A DNA stretch of 64,000 nt from Oxalobacter sp. (GTDB lineage: Bacteria; Pseudomonadota; Gammaproteobacteria; Burkholderiales; Burkholderiaceae_D), in NCBI GenBank assembly GCA_003605115.1, contig QZKY01000013.1, positions 1 through 64,000 of the forward strand, written 5' to 3'. Below the pieces are notes generated by a model that was given only the letters and a program-made list of their open reading frames with translations, searched no databases and was not told the origin of the DNA. Shown one piece after another: positions 1 to 8,355 of this stretch; position 1 is the first letter of the stretch, and each line of letters opens with the position of its first letter. Made by a program: the position numbers and the translations under genes.

Positions 1-21
1 TTTGCTTGTTATGCTGTTCAT
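1..21 (-). CDS. Start of a further MSHA gene, probably mshQ (cut by window edge)
   Basis: Only seven codons are visible (MNSITSK, continuing past position 1). The ATG at 19-21 overlaps the TGA of the preceding gene by one base (TGATG), the usual sign of translational coupling in a pilin operon. In known MSHA loci mshQ follows mshP, so the position suggests mshQ. The identity rests on gene order alone; no protein signature can be seen. Confidence 0.4.
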
Positions 22-503
22 CAGCAATTCGCTCCACTTGCTTTTCTGCATGTCCCCACAGTCACCGTTATCTGCCGATCAACGCGTGAGGCTGTCCCCA
101 CATTTCCAAAAGTTGCGGTGGACGTAATCCGGTAAATTCTGATCGTGTCGCCACCTTCGGTGTCCACGCCATTCGTGCAAGACACTGCTACTGAAAATCC
201 TGTCAAGGTGTTCCCCAACGCTGCCAGCGGCGATCCGGCCATCGCCCCAGCACAGGCATATGGTGCCGTGAAGCCTGCGGTTTTGTTGTAATTGTCGTTT
301 TCCGGTTTCATAATTTGGTACACACCCCACTCCACACCCGCACGCGCTGCTTGATACGCGCGCGTGCCCTGCACATCCTGTGCCGATGTTGTGTGCTGCA
401 CCGACGAAATCACCAGCATGAAAGCGCCAAGCGCTGCCAACACCACCAGCAAAAAAATTGCGGTGGGCAAGGCAAACGCGCGCTGCGTTTTCAGATGCGC
501 CAT
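21..503 (-). CDS. mshP: MshP-like minor pilin-like protein of the MSHA pilus
   Basis: A 160-residue protein with a short basic leader (MAHLKTQRA) followed by a hydrophobic helix beginning FALPTAIFLLVVLAALGAF, as in MshP/PilX-type proteins. I chose the ATG at 501-503 rather than upstream starts because it gives a normal short prepilin leader and leaves 25 bp after mshO instead of an overlap. The processing site is atypical: Ala rather than Gly at -1, and Thr rather than Glu at +5, which is common in this subgroup and suggests a structural role rather than a major subunit. Four cysteines lie in the C-terminal half. It is the last complete gene of the minus-strand pilin operon, after mshO. The family call is from the N-terminal helix and gene order. 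Confidence 0.75.
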   Translation of the reverse strand: MAHLKTQRAFALPTAIFLLVVLAALGAFMLVISSVQHTTSAQDVQGTRAYQAARAGVEWGVYQIMKPENDNYNKTAGFTAPYACAGAMAGSPLAALGNTLTGFSVAVSCTNGVDTEGGDTIRIYRITSTATFGNVGTASRVDRQITVTVGTCRKASGANC

Positions 504-528
504 CCCAGTGGCGCAAACCGATTCGCGC

Positions 529-1320
529 TCAGGGAATATTGCTGACATGGACTTCATGGTACAAATTCACGTTTTCATTGTTACGGGATAAGGTCAAGCT
601 CATCGACACCAGCCCCCAACGCTGGTTCACGATGTTTTGCTCGTAATTAAACAGGCAGTTGGTCACATTCTCCGCGATGATCGCGTTCTGCCCCCCTGCG
701 GGAGGATCCGGTTGTGCACTGGCAATGGCATACCCCCAGTACCGTCTCAAGACGCCGTTTTCACAGCGATACGTCACCGGGGTATCCACTACATGAAAGC
801 GGTTGCCGGGTGATGCTAGGGGAAACAGCTTGCTTCCCGTCAGCGTAATGCTGCCCGCATCGGCACTGTCAATCTCGGCGCGATTGCCGCCATCGTAAGC
901 ATTGGCACCTGTAATGCCCAGGTTGTACACGACCACCTGGTCGCCAGGCACCGGCAATACCGGCATGCCACCAAGCACGTCAAACGTTACCGCAGCAACT
1001 TCTCCCGGTTGCAAGGGATTGCCCGCATCGCCTTCGGCACGGTAGCGTCCGCCCGTACGTGTCTGCAAAAACTCTACTGCCGTTGCCGTGGCGTTAACGC
1101 GCACACTGTTGGGCAAGGCCAATCGCAAATCCCGACCAATGCGCCGCATCGCGGTATCCGCCGCATCCGTCATCCCTGCACGCGACTCCAGATCAAAATA
1201 GCCTTGCACCGGCGCGCGGATGAACACGGCCACCATCGCGCCGACGACGCCGATGATGACGATGACAAGCACCATTTCAAGCAGCGTGAAGCCGCGCATG
1301 TGGTGAGGACGATGTGTCAT
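529..1320 (-). CDS. mshO: MshO-like minor prepilin
   Basis: A 263-residue type IV prepilin-like protein. The leader MTHRPHHMRG ends in Gly and is followed by FTLLEMVLVIVIIGVVG, with the conserved Glu at +5 needed for prepilin peptidase/methylase processing and assembly. The rest is a large periplasmic domain with cysteines (around RCENGV and TNCLFNYE), matching the size of MshO, a minor subunit thought to prime pilus assembly. Start 1318-1320 overlaps the mshD stop as ATGA, so the two genes are translationally coupled; an in-frame start 93 bp upstream would lie inside mshD and give an abnormal leader. Order D-O-P is as in characterised MSHA loci. Confidence 0.8.
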   Translation of the reverse strand: MTHRPHHMRGFTLLEMVLVIVIIGVVGAMVAVFIRAPVQGYFDLESRAGMTDAADTAMRRIGRDLRLALPNSVRVNATATAVEFLQTRTGGRYRAEGDAGNPLQPGEVAAVTFDVLGGMPVLPVPGDQVVVYNLGITGANAYDGGNRAEIDSADAGSITLTGSKLFPLASPGNRFHVVDTPVTYRCENGVLRRYWGYAIASAQPDPPAGGQNAIIAENVTNCLFNYEQNIVNQRWGLVSMSLTLSRNNENVNLYHEVHVSNIP

Positions 1321-1877
1321 GGCACCGCCCTCGGTGCGTAGCGGCAGCGGTATCCATCCAGGGTAATCGACTCGGCCGCCGGTGCCGTGACCGTCACCGC
1401 AATGCGCAAGCAATCGGCAGCGGGCGCGCCCAGCGTTTCTGCCGTGATGGCAACGTTGGCGTTATACGCTCCCAGCCCACCAATGGCCGCACCATCTTCC
1501 AGCCGCTGAATCCCAATCATGCTGAAGCCATGATAGTCGCCCACATTGTTAAAGCGCGGTTCGGCGTAGCGGGTCTGTCCGGCCGTTGCACCTATCCCTT
1601 GTACCAATGCCGGGGTGCAATCGGCTGCCGAAGCAGCGGTAGCGGCATTCGGATCAGTCGGGTCGCAAAACGTAAACGGTTGCAGCATGATTTCTTCGAG
1701 CAAGGATTCCGCAATCGCCAGCGCCTGCTTGCGCACCATCGGATCGGCGCTATAACGCGTGGTAATGTTCATGACGGACAGAATGCCGGCAACGCCGACG
1801 CTGACAATCACGATGAAAAGAATCAACTCGATCAGCGTGGTTCCGACTTGGCGCGAGCGATGGAGCTTAGCGCACAT
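1317..1877 (-). CDS. mshD: MshD-like minor prepilin
   Basis: A 186-residue prepilin with leader MCAKLHRSRQVG and mature N-terminus TTLIELILFIVIVSVGVAG (Gly at -1, Glu at +5). It is followed by the sequence MVRKQALAIAESLLEEIMLQPF, typical of MshD/PilV-type minor pilins, and a region with several Cys. It should sit in the inner membrane until built into the pilus tip complex. It overlaps mshC upstream by 11 bp and mshO downstream by 4 bp. The assignment rests on the helix motif and on the gene order C-D-O-P. Confidence 0.78.
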   Translation of the reverse strand: MCAKLHRSRQVGTTLIELILFIVIVSVGVAGILSVMNITTRYSADPMVRKQALAIAESLLEEIMLQPFTFCDPTDPNAATAASAADCTPALVQGIGATAGQTRYAEPRFNNVGDYHGFSMIGIQRLEDGAAIGGLGAYNANVAITAETLGAPAADCLRIAVTVTAPAAESITLDGYRCRYAPRAVP

Positions 1878-2382
1878 AGCCGGTCTCGCTTTCTACGGTG
1901 ATGGGACGATTCATGTTGTCGCCTTGAACGACAAGCGTCACTGCCGCTGCCAAGCTTGAAGTTGGAAATGTATCTCCTGCTGCGTAGGGTTTGCCCAATC
2001 CATCAAAGCAAAATTGCCGACCCGCTTCAAAACTTACGCCTGACGGTGCATTCACGATGAAGTTCTGCCCGTTCGCTGGATTGAGCACGAATCCTGCGAG
2101 TGCCGTGCAAGTTGCAGCAGAGGCGTAGTTCACGGAAAGCGTATTGGCCGTCACCGTCACAAATACCGGTGTGCGCTGCGCAATGGCAGCCTTTTGTGCG
2201 TAGCGGATGGTGGATTTGGCTTGGTCGAAAAAACCTAAAGAGTCGAATGTCTCTTTTCCCGTAAACCGCGGAACAGCAACCACCGCGATAATGCCAAGCA
2301 TTATAGTTACCGCAATCAACTCTACCAGAGTAAAGCCTCTCTCGGTATCTGCATTTGCATCATGTCGCACCCTTGCACCCAC
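1867..2382 (-). CDS. mshC: MshC/GspH-like minor prepilin
   Basis: A 171-residue prepilin. The leader ends ...DTERG, then FTLVELIAVTIMLGIIAVVAVPRF, with the canonical Gly-1/Glu+5 processing signature. The body resembles GspH/FimT-type minor pilins and has two well-separated cysteines that may form the C-terminal disulfide loop. The start is GTG at 2380-2382, supported by an AGAGGA ribosome-binding site seven bases upstream; no ATG gives a sensible leader. It is separated from mshA by 128 bp containing a perfect 16-bp hairpin, and overlaps mshD by 11 bp. Confidence 0.75.
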   Translation of the reverse strand: MGARVRHDANADTERGFTLVELIAVTIMLGIIAVVAVPRFTGKETFDSLGFFDQAKSTIRYAQKAAIAQRTPVFVTVTANTLSVNYASAATCTALAGFVLNPANGQNFIVNAPSGVSFEAGRQFCFDGLGKPYAAGDTFPTSSLAAAVTLVVQGDNMNRPITVESETGYVR

Positions 2383-2427
2383 GCTCTATTCCTCTGCAAG
2401 CAACGTTGGGAACGCGCAAAACACCAT

Positions 2428-2462
2428 GCCCGGAAATCGGCTTATCAAGCCGATTTCCGGGC
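2428..2462 (-). terminator. Perfect 16-bp hairpin between mshA and mshC (attenuator or mRNA stabiliser)
   Basis: Arms 2428-2443 and 2447-2462 (GCCCGGAAATCGGCTT and its exact complement) enclose a 3-base loop. The hairpin lies 48 bp downstream of the mshA stop in the transcribed direction. The sequence after it is only weakly U-rich (TGGTGTTTTG), so it is a poor full terminator. Partial termination or 3'-end protection of the mshA message is the likelier role, letting the major pilin be made in excess over the minor pilins. Confidence 0.65.
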
Positions 2463-2510
2463 AATCGCAGTACTCAAGTCGGCAAACCATTAGCCGACCA
2501 CTGAATAAAT

Positions 2511-2951
2511 TTAGTTAGTGCAAGGCACGTACGCGGTGGCTGTTTTGCCGCCATTGCTAGTTATGGTGCACGAGATAGTCGTTCCAGCGGCACACACACC
2601 ACCCGAACCAACTTGATATTCGTTGCTGTTCGCAGGAGCTGCCGTTACCAATGAAACACTACCAGTCACCAGGGTTGCGCGATTGGCATGTACACTGTTA
2701 GCAGCGCCTGCGCATGCGTTTGTAGCATCTGATATCGCCACGGCACCCGTCGATGTCCCACCTGCAGCTTTATATTTGGCATAGTTGATGTGCGCCCCGC
2801 CAGTAATCGCCGCCGCCACGCCCTGAACAGCTCCTGTTTCCGCTTCGCCAGTCAAGTCAACAAACTTTGGCACCGCCACCGCCGCCAAAATGCCGAGGAT
2901 GACAATCACCACCACCAGTTCAATCAAGGTAAAACCCTTTTGCTTTTCCAT
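2511..2951 (-). CDS. mshA: MSHA major pilin-like prepilin (MshA)
   Basis: A 146-residue prepilin: leader MEKQKG, mature start FTLIELVVVIVILGILAAVAVPKFVDL, with Gly-1 and Glu+5. The C-terminal half carries four cysteines and a small, Ala/Gly/Thr/Ser-rich globular domain, as in MSHA major pilins. The start at 2949-2951 is preceded by GGAG six bases upstream; an in-frame ATG four codons earlier overlaps that Shine-Dalgarno sequence and is rejected. It sits second in the operon after mshB and just before a strong hairpin, as expected of the subunit made in largest amount. Which of the two adjacent prepilins is the major subunit is inferred from order B-A-C and from size. Confidence 0.8.
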   Translation of the reverse strand: MEKQKGFTLIELVVVIVILGILAAVAVPKFVDLTGEAETGAVQGVAAAITGGAHINYAKYKAAGGTSTGAVAISDATNACAGAANSVHANRATLVTGSVSLVTAAPANSNEYQVGSGGVCAAGTTISCTITSNGGKTATAYVPCTN

Positions 2952-3104
2952 GTTCCACTCCATTTAAAAAAATGACCTGCAAAAAATGTATGTCCTGCTT
3001 TATTGCTTTTGTTCTGTCCTGCGACTGCTATCCAACCTGCCTGTCTCCAGCCACGACAGGAAGTGTCGCCCCGTCGAAAACCACGCGGCCCATTCCGCCG
3101 CCAG

Positions 3105-3623
3105 TCAACTGCAATTGTCAACGGTCAGATTTGTCGTGACGTAGGTTGGTTGCGTATTGACTCCTGCCGCTTCGGTGTAGGTAAACGTGCAGTTGGTGGT
3201 TCCGCCAACATGACTGGCATCCGGTGCCAGTGTCAACACACCGGCCGCATTGCTTACCACGTAATAATCACCCACCGCAGCAGAACCTGCACCGGTCGCC
3301 GCCGTGCCGCCAACGCCAGCGAGCGGCAGAATGGTGGAGGATGAGGGATACCCTTGAACGTAAATGGCATTGACGCCCTCAACATTTATATCAGGTGCGG
3401 CCGGATCACCCGTGTAATTCGTAGCGTATTGGTTCGCCAGCAGCAACGCATGTGACATGACAGCAGCCGACTTCATCGCCCCCAATGCGCCATTCATCTT
3501 CGCGATGCGCGCCTGCGCCTGCAAGGCGGCAAAACGCGGCAAAGCCACCGCCGTCAAAATTGCCAGGATGGCAATCACCACCACCAGCTCGATCAGGGTA
3601 AAACCAGATTGCGACTTACGCAT
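3105..3623 (-). CDS. mshB: MshB-like prepilin
   Basis: A 172-residue prepilin with leader MRKSQSG and mature start FTLIELVVVIAILAILTAVALPRF, followed by AALQAQARIAKMNGALGAMKSAAVMSHA, the long alpha1 helix typical of MshB/MshA. Two cysteines near the C-terminus (TTNCTF and VDNCS) probably form the D-region disulfide. The start at 3621-3623 has GGAGAG five bases upstream; the longer in-frame start gives a poor leader. It is the first gene of the minus-strand pilin operon. It may be a second structural subunit or a minor pilin; the symbol follows gene order. Confidence 0.72.
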   Translation of the reverse strand: MRKSQSGFTLIELVVVIAILAILTAVALPRFAALQAQARIAKMNGALGAMKSAAVMSHALLLANQYATNYTGDPAAPDINVEGVNAIYVQGYPSSSTILPLAGVGGTAATGAGSAAVGDYYVVSNAAGVLTLAPDASHVGGTTNCTFTYTEAAGVNTQPTYVTTNLTVDNCS

Positions 3624-4007
3624 CGCTGCTCTCCAATTCAGGTAGTGCATCAAATAATAAACACTTCATATTTCAGGCTAATTACGTCGCGCGGATGTAG
3701 GACATTTCCTGACGCAAACAATTCCGCGAGGTAATAATAACATGGCTATTTTCTTTATGATTACCCGATGTCAATATCATGTTTTTTTCTTGCCCCTATT
3801 GCAAAAAAGAGACAGGGGCGCACATTTTTTCACCGATTTGGCGCGATTTTTCCTTGTAAATCAGCAGACTGCGCAATGTTGTCGCCATGCACATTTTTTT
3901 GTGGCGTTTGTTGGCTTTAAACAAATACTAACAAGCAATAGGGGTTAAATTGTCTTACAATGCAAAATCATAATTTGTTGCATTGCGGCATTTTTTAAGG
4001 GGATGGC
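3624..4007. promoter_or_regulatory. Divergent intergenic region between the pilin operon and mshE
   Basis: 384 bp with no credible gene. It is clearly richer in A and T than the flanking genes, with several T-runs around 3780-3900, and must contain promoters for both mshB (leftward) and mshE (rightward). I could not pick a convincing -35/-10 pair on either strand. The mshE end carries AAGGGG eight bases before its ATG as ribosome-binding site. Confidence 0.5.
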
Positions 4008-5711
4008 ATGACGAGGCCGGAAAAAATTCGCTTGGGCGAAATGCTGCTGCGGCAACGTCTCATTTCTGAAGAACAATTACAGGCCGCACTCGCTGAGCAA
4101 AAACGCAGCGGGCGCAAACTGGGACGGGTTTTCGTCGAAAACGGATTTGTCACGGAAGATGTCATTTCCGGCGCGCTGGCGCGCCAAATGAACATTCCTT
4201 TCATTCACCTCAAGCAATACAATCTCAAACTCCAGATCGTGCGGATGATGCCGGAAATGCAGGCGAGGCGCTTTCGCGCCATGCCGCTTGAAGATCAAGG
4301 GGATCATATTCTGGTCGGCATGGCGGATCCGACTGATTTGTTTGCTTACGATGAAATCGCGCGCGTGCTCAAGCGCAACATCAAGTTAGCGGTGGTCAAT
4401 GAAAACGATTTGCTCCAGGCGATTGATCGCCTGTACCGCCGCACCGAAGAAATCACGACACTGGCGCGGGAGCTGGAACAGGATCTCGGTGACAACGTCA
4501 TCGACTTTACCGCCCTGGGCATGTCGGCCGGGATTGAAGATGCGCCAGTGGTTCGTCTGCTGCAAACCATTTTTGACGATGCCACGCAGGTGGGCGCGTC
4601 AGACATTCACATCGAGCCGCAAGAGCGCAGTCTGCACATTCGCTTTCGGATTGACGGCGTCCTGCACCTGCAAACCGAAGCAGACATCCGCATCGCCCCT
4701 TCGCTGGCCTTGCGCCTGAAGCTCATTTCGGAATTGCAGATTTCTGAAAAGCGTTTGCCGCAAGATGGGCGTTTTTCGATCACGGTTCGCAGACAGTTGA
4801 TCGACGTGCGTATTTCGACCATGCCCACCCAGTACGGCGAATCGGTCGTGATGCGCTTGCTGAATCAAAGTGGCGGCATTCTGGACTTGGCCAAGATTGG
4901 CATGCCGCCCGACATTTTGCGCCGCTTCCGTGCCATCATTCATCGCCCCAACGGCTTGGTACTCGTCACGGGCCCGACCGGCAGCGGCAAAACCACGACG
5001 CTCTACGGTGCGTTGACGGAGTTGAATGACGCTTCCAAAAAGCTGATCACGGTGGAAGATCCGGTGGAATACCGATTATCTGGCATCAACCAGGTACAGG
5101 TGAATGAAAAAATCGATTTGTCTTTCTCTCGCGTACTGCGTTCCGCGCTGCGACAAGACCCGGATATTGTGCTCGTGGGTGAAATGCGCGATCCGGAAAC
5201 GGCGCAGATCGGGATGCGCGCGGCGATGACCGGTCACATGGTGCTTTCCACATTGCATACCAACGACGCTATCAGCACGCCGGTGCGATTGCTGGATATG
5301 GGTGTGCCACATTTCATGGTGGGCAGTTCGCTCCAGGCTGTACTGGCGCAGCGCCTGGTGCGCGTGATTTGCGAAAGCTGTCCTGATCCCTTTCCACTGC
5401 AACCCAATGAACATGAATGGTTGCGCGGCGAACTGGGCGACAAAGTAGACGATTACGAATACATGCATGGACGGGGCTGCACACATTGCAACGGCACGGG
5501 GTATCGCGGGCGCACGGGCGTGTATGAATTACTCGAAATGACCAACGAACTGGCCACCGCTGCAACACACGATGATCTGCCGCGTTTCATGCAACTCGCA
5601 CAGACGCAAATCGGGGGCAACACCTTGCGCCGCCATGCTGTCAGGCTGGTACTGGAAGGCAAAACCACGGTTAGCGAAGCCATGCGCGTGACCAACCAGT
5701 TCGAAGACTAA
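4008..5711 (+). CDS. mshE: MshE, MSHA pilus extension ATPase with c-di-GMP-binding N-domain
   Basis: 567 residues, GspE/PilB family. The N-terminal MshEN domain (about residues 7-60) has two tandem copies of the c-di-GMP-binding pattern: RLGEMLLRQRLISEEQLQAA followed by LAEQ, then KLGRVFVENGFVTEDVISGA followed by LARQ; the first copy has Arg where Gly is usual. The ATPase domain has Walker A GPTGSGKTT (about 322-330), Asp boxes (DIHIEP, EDPVEY), Walker B (ILRS-type region DPDIVLVGEMRD) and His-box (STLHTND). A four-Cys zinc motif follows (CESC near 454, CTHC near 491). It is cytoplasmic and should power pilus extension at the inner membrane with MshG, encoded next. Pilus extension is probably responsive to c-di-GMP, by homology to Vibrio cholerae MshE. 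Confidence 0.9.
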   Translation: MTRPEKIRLGEMLLRQRLISEEQLQAALAEQKRSGRKLGRVFVENGFVTEDVISGALARQMNIPFIHLKQYNLKLQIVRMMPEMQARRFRAMPLEDQGDHILVGMADPTDLFAYDEIARVLKRNIKLAVVNENDLLQAIDRLYRRTEEITTLARELEQDLGDNVIDFTALGMSAGIEDAPVVRLLQTIFDDATQVGASDIHIEPQERSLHIRFRIDGVLHLQTEADIRIAPSLALRLKLISELQISEKRLPQDGRFSITVRRQLIDVRISTMPTQYGESVVMRLLNQSGGILDLAKIGMPPDILRRFRAIIHRPNGLVLVTGPTGSGKTTTLYGALTELNDASKKLITVEDPVEYRLSGINQVQVNEKIDLSFSRVLRSALRQDPDIVLVGEMRDPETAQIGMRAAMTGHMVLSTLHTNDAISTPVRLLDMGVPHFMVGSSLQAVLAQRLVRVICESCPDPFPLQPNEHEWLRGELGDKVDDYEYMHGRGCTHCNGTGYRGRTGVYELLEMTNELATAATHDDLPRFMQLAQTQIGGNTLRRHAVRLVLEGKTTVSEAMRVTNQFED

Positions 5712-5769
5712 TACTTGAACTTGAAACTTCGTTGCGCAAAATTAAGGGCGTGCACCACAAAGGATATTG

Positions 5770-6999
5770 ATGGCATTTTTTGAATACAAGGCGCGCAATT
5801 CTCGTGGCGAACTGGTCGAGGGTATCCTTGAAGGCGCCGACTCGAGCGCCATTGCGACGCAATTATTCAATTCCGGCGTCACCCCGGTGCACATCAAGGA
5901 AACCCGTCGCAAAACCGCGCGTCAGGAAACCGGCTGGTGGGCGCGATTATTTGAACCCGGCATCTCTTCCCTGGACGTGCAACTTTTTAGCCGTCAAATT
6001 TTTACCTTGATCAAGGCGGGCGTGCCCATCATGCGTGCGCTCTCGGGTTTGCAAGCTTCTGCAACCAACACGGCTTTTGCGCGCGTGATCCAAAGTTTGC
6101 GTGAATCACTGGACTCCGGTCGCGAACTTTCTGCCGCCATGCGCCAACACCCCAAAGTGTTTGCCCCGTTTTATCTCAGTATGGTCACGGTGGGCGAAGT
6201 GTCGGGGCGACTGGAAGAAGTGTTTCTCAAGCTTTTTGATCAGATGGAATTCGAGCGCGACATGAAGCAGCGCGTGAAGTCTGCCTTGCGCTATCCGATG
6301 TTCGTGCTGATTGCCATGACGGTTGCCATTGCGATTGTCAACATCTGGGTCATCCCGGCCTTCGCAAAAGTTTTTGCGGGCTTCAACACCCAACTGCCCT
6401 TGATGACCCGCATCCTGATCGGCACGTCGGATTTTTTTGTCGACTACAAGTTTTCCCTGCTCGGCTGTCTGGTGGGCGCAGTAATGCTTTTTAGAATGTA
6501 CATTGCATCGCCCGGCGGCCGTTACACATGGGATCGTTTCAAGCTGCGCATTCCCATCGTCGGGAAAATTATTCTGAAGGGATCGCTGGCGCGATTGTGC
6601 AGCAGTTTTTCAATCGCGGGCAAGAGCGGGGTGCCGATCATCCAGGCCTTTCATGTCGTGGCACAAACCGTGGATAACGTCTATATCGCCCGCCGCGTGG
6701 AGCAAATGCGCGATTCCATCGAGCGCGGCGAAAGCATTTTGCGCGCCGCCACCACTGCCGGTGTTTTCACCCCGGTTGTGCTGCAAATGATCGCTGTCGG
6801 CGAAGAGACCGGGATGCTGGACGACTTGATGGCAGAAGTCTCTCAAATGTATGAACGCGAGCTGGATTACGAACTCAAGACGCTAGCGTCGCAAATCGAG
6901 CCACTGCTCATTGTGGCGCTGGGTGTGCTGGTGCTGATCCTGGCGCTGGGCATTTTCCTGCCGCTCTGGGATTTGAGCAGCGTGATGCTCAAGAAATAA
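5770..6999 (+). CDS. mshG: MshG, inner-membrane platform protein of the MSHA pilus
   Basis: 409 residues, GspF/PilC family with two T2SSF domains. Hydrophobic segments are seen after MKQRVKSALRYPMFVLIAMT (about 175-200), in the middle (FSLLGCLVGAVMLF) and at the C-terminus (LLIVALGVLVLILALGIFLPLWDL). Each repeat has the conserved G(E/V)xSGxLxxVF-like stretch (VGEVSGRLEEVF and VGEETGMLDDL). It should anchor MshE at the membrane. The ATG at 5770 has AAAGGA five bases upstream; a TTG one codon earlier is possible but unnecessary. The gene follows mshE after 58 bp and is probably cotranscribed. The remaining assembly genes (mshI-N, mshL) are not in this window. Confidence 0.88.
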   Translation: MAFFEYKARNSRGELVEGILEGADSSAIATQLFNSGVTPVHIKETRRKTARQETGWWARLFEPGISSLDVQLFSRQIFTLIKAGVPIMRALSGLQASATNTAFARVIQSLRESLDSGRELSAAMRQHPKVFAPFYLSMVTVGEVSGRLEEVFLKLFDQMEFERDMKQRVKSALRYPMFVLIAMTVAIAIVNIWVIPAFAKVFAGFNTQLPLMTRILIGTSDFFVDYKFSLLGCLVGAVMLFRMYIASPGGRYTWDRFKLRIPIVGKIILKGSLARLCSSFSIAGKSGVPIIQAFHVVAQTVDNVYIARRVEQMRDSIERGESILRAATTAGVFTPVVLQMIAVGEETGMLDDLMAEVSQMYERELDYELKTLASQIEPLLIVALGVLVLILALGIFLPLWDLSSVMLKK

Positions 7000-7039
7000 G
7001 GCTTTCTCATCAAACCGGCCTGTCCGTCTGGCGATGCGG

Positions 7040-7045
7040 TACAAT
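7040..7045 (+). promoter_or_regulatory. -10 element (TACAAT) for the SRP RNA gene
   Basis: TACAAT lies seven bases before the predicted 5' end of the 4.5S RNA, the correct spacing for a sigma70 -10 box. No good TTGACA-like -35 is present at 16-18 bp upstream, so the promoter call rests on the -10 and its position. Confidence 0.6.
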
Positions 7046-7052
7046 GACGCCC

Positions 7053-7148
7053 GGCGGGCCCCTGCGCATTGTGGCTTGGTGAATCTGGTCAGGTCGGGAA
7101 CGAAGCAGCCATGTCCAAATACTGCAAGTGCCGCAGACAAGGCTCGCC
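7053..7148 (+). ncRNA. ffs: 4.5S signal recognition particle RNA
   Basis: The conserved apical SRP domain IV is plain: GGTCAGGTCGGGAACGAAGC followed by AGCC (7088-7110), close to the Escherichia coli GGTCAGGTCCGGAAGGAAGC. The ends GGCGGGCC (7053-7060) and GGCTCGCC (7141-7148) pair to close the molecule, giving about 96 nt, the normal size of a proteobacterial 4.5S RNA. A T-rich tract follows (TTTGCTTTTT), and a -10 box sits just upstream. The RNA binds Ffh to target membrane proteins to the translocon. It ends 28 bp before the efflux adaptor gene. Confidence 0.93.
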
Positions 7149-7176
7149 TTTGCTTTTTCCTTTCACCCGGTAAAAG

Positions 7177-8355
7177 ATGGCAAAAAGCTGGTCAATCAAC
7201 ACGAATCGCCGCACAAAGACCTGGCTGATCGCTGCGCTGGCATTGGCGGTTATCATCATTGCCATTGTTCTCATTCGCCATTTCTTTTCTCCTGCGGCCA
7301 AACGCGCCCGCGACAACACGCAAACCGTTAAAACCGCACAGGCGGAAAAAAAGACCGTGCCTGTCACGATCCGCGCCAATGGCTATGTCACCGCGATCCA
7401 AACCGTGGAAGTCCGCCCGCAAATCCAGAATGTGGTGCGCGCCATCCACGTCAAGGAAGGACAGGATGTCAAAGTTGGTCAATTGCTTTTTACGCTGGAT
7501 GCCCGCAATGAAGCCGCCAACGTGGACAAGGCGCAAGCGCAGCTCGCGCGCGACAAGGCAGACCTGGCTGATGCCGAAGCCATCTGGAAACGCAACCAGG
7601 AACTCTTCGCAAAAAAATTCATTTCGCAAGCCGTGGTCGATACCTCGAAAGCGAAAGTCGATGCATTGCGCGGCACGACGCGCGCCGACATGGCATCGCT
7701 TGACGCCAGTCGCGTGACGCTCGGATACAACCGCATCACCGCCAGCATCAGTGGGCGCATCGGCGCAATCAATGTGCATCCCGGCAGCCTGGTGCAACCC
7801 AACGGCGCGCCCATGCTCACGATTGCACAACTCGACCCTGTTCACGTCAGCTTCACGGTTCCAGAAGCGGAACTCACACACATCGTCGCTTCTTACCCGA
7901 AAGGCGGCGCGCCCGTTTCCATCCAAATTCAAAATAAAGAGGAATGGGATGGCAAGCTGGTGTTTATCGATAACGCGGCCGATCAGCAAAGCGGCACGAT
8001 CCGCATGAAAGCGGCATTCGAAAACAAGGACTACCGCCTGTGGCCGGGCGCGTTTGTGAGTGTGCGCCTGATTTCCCGCAGCTTGCCGGATGCAACCGTC
8101 ATTCCATCACAAGCCATCGTCACGGGACCGAAAGAGCAGTTTGTGTATGCCGTGCAAGCTGACAGCACGGTACAGGCTGTGAAAATCTCGCAACTCACGA
8201 GTGATGACGGCTTCGCTGCCGTCGCCGGTTTGCCGCCTGGCACGCGCGTGGTGATTGAAGGCACGCACAACCTGCGTCCCGGCACCAAGGTGCGCGAGGC
8301 AGGGACAGGGGCGAGCAAAGCCGCTTCTGCGCCTGCCAACAAACCCAAGCCATGA
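7177..8355 (+). CDS. RND efflux periplasmic adaptor (HlyD/MdtA-type membrane fusion protein)
   Basis: 392 residues. One N-terminal transmembrane segment (about 15-35: TWLIAALALAVIIIAIVLI) anchors the protein. It is followed by a barrel-sandwich/lipoyl half (VRPQIQNVVRAIHVKEGQDV), an alpha-hairpin coiled coil (about 110-170, KAQAQLARDKADLADAEAIW), the second lipoyl half (YNRITASISGRIGAINVHPG), a beta-barrel and a C-terminal membrane-proximal domain. The tail is Ala/Lys/Pro-rich. It should bridge the inner-membrane pump encoded next to an outer-membrane channel, which is not encoded nearby. Its TGA overlaps the pump ATG as ATGA, so the two are coupled. Substrate cannot be predicted. Confidence 0.88.
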   Translation: MAKSWSINTNRRTKTWLIAALALAVIIIAIVLIRHFFSPAAKRARDNTQTVKTAQAEKKTVPVTIRANGYVTAIQTVEVRPQIQNVVRAIHVKEGQDVKVGQLLFTLDARNEAANVDKAQAQLARDKADLADAEAIWKRNQELFAKKFISQAVVDTSKAKVDALRGTTRADMASLDASRVTLGYNRITASISGRIGAINVHPGSLVQPNGAPMLTIAQLDPVHVSFTVPEAELTHIVASYPKGGAPVSIQIQNKEEWDGKLVFIDNAADQQSGTIRMKAAFENKDYRLWPGAFVSVRLISRSLPDATVIPSQAIVTGPKEQFVYAVQADSTVQAVKISQLTSDDGFAAVAGLPPGTRVVIEGTHNLRPGTKVREAGTGASKAASAPANKPKP

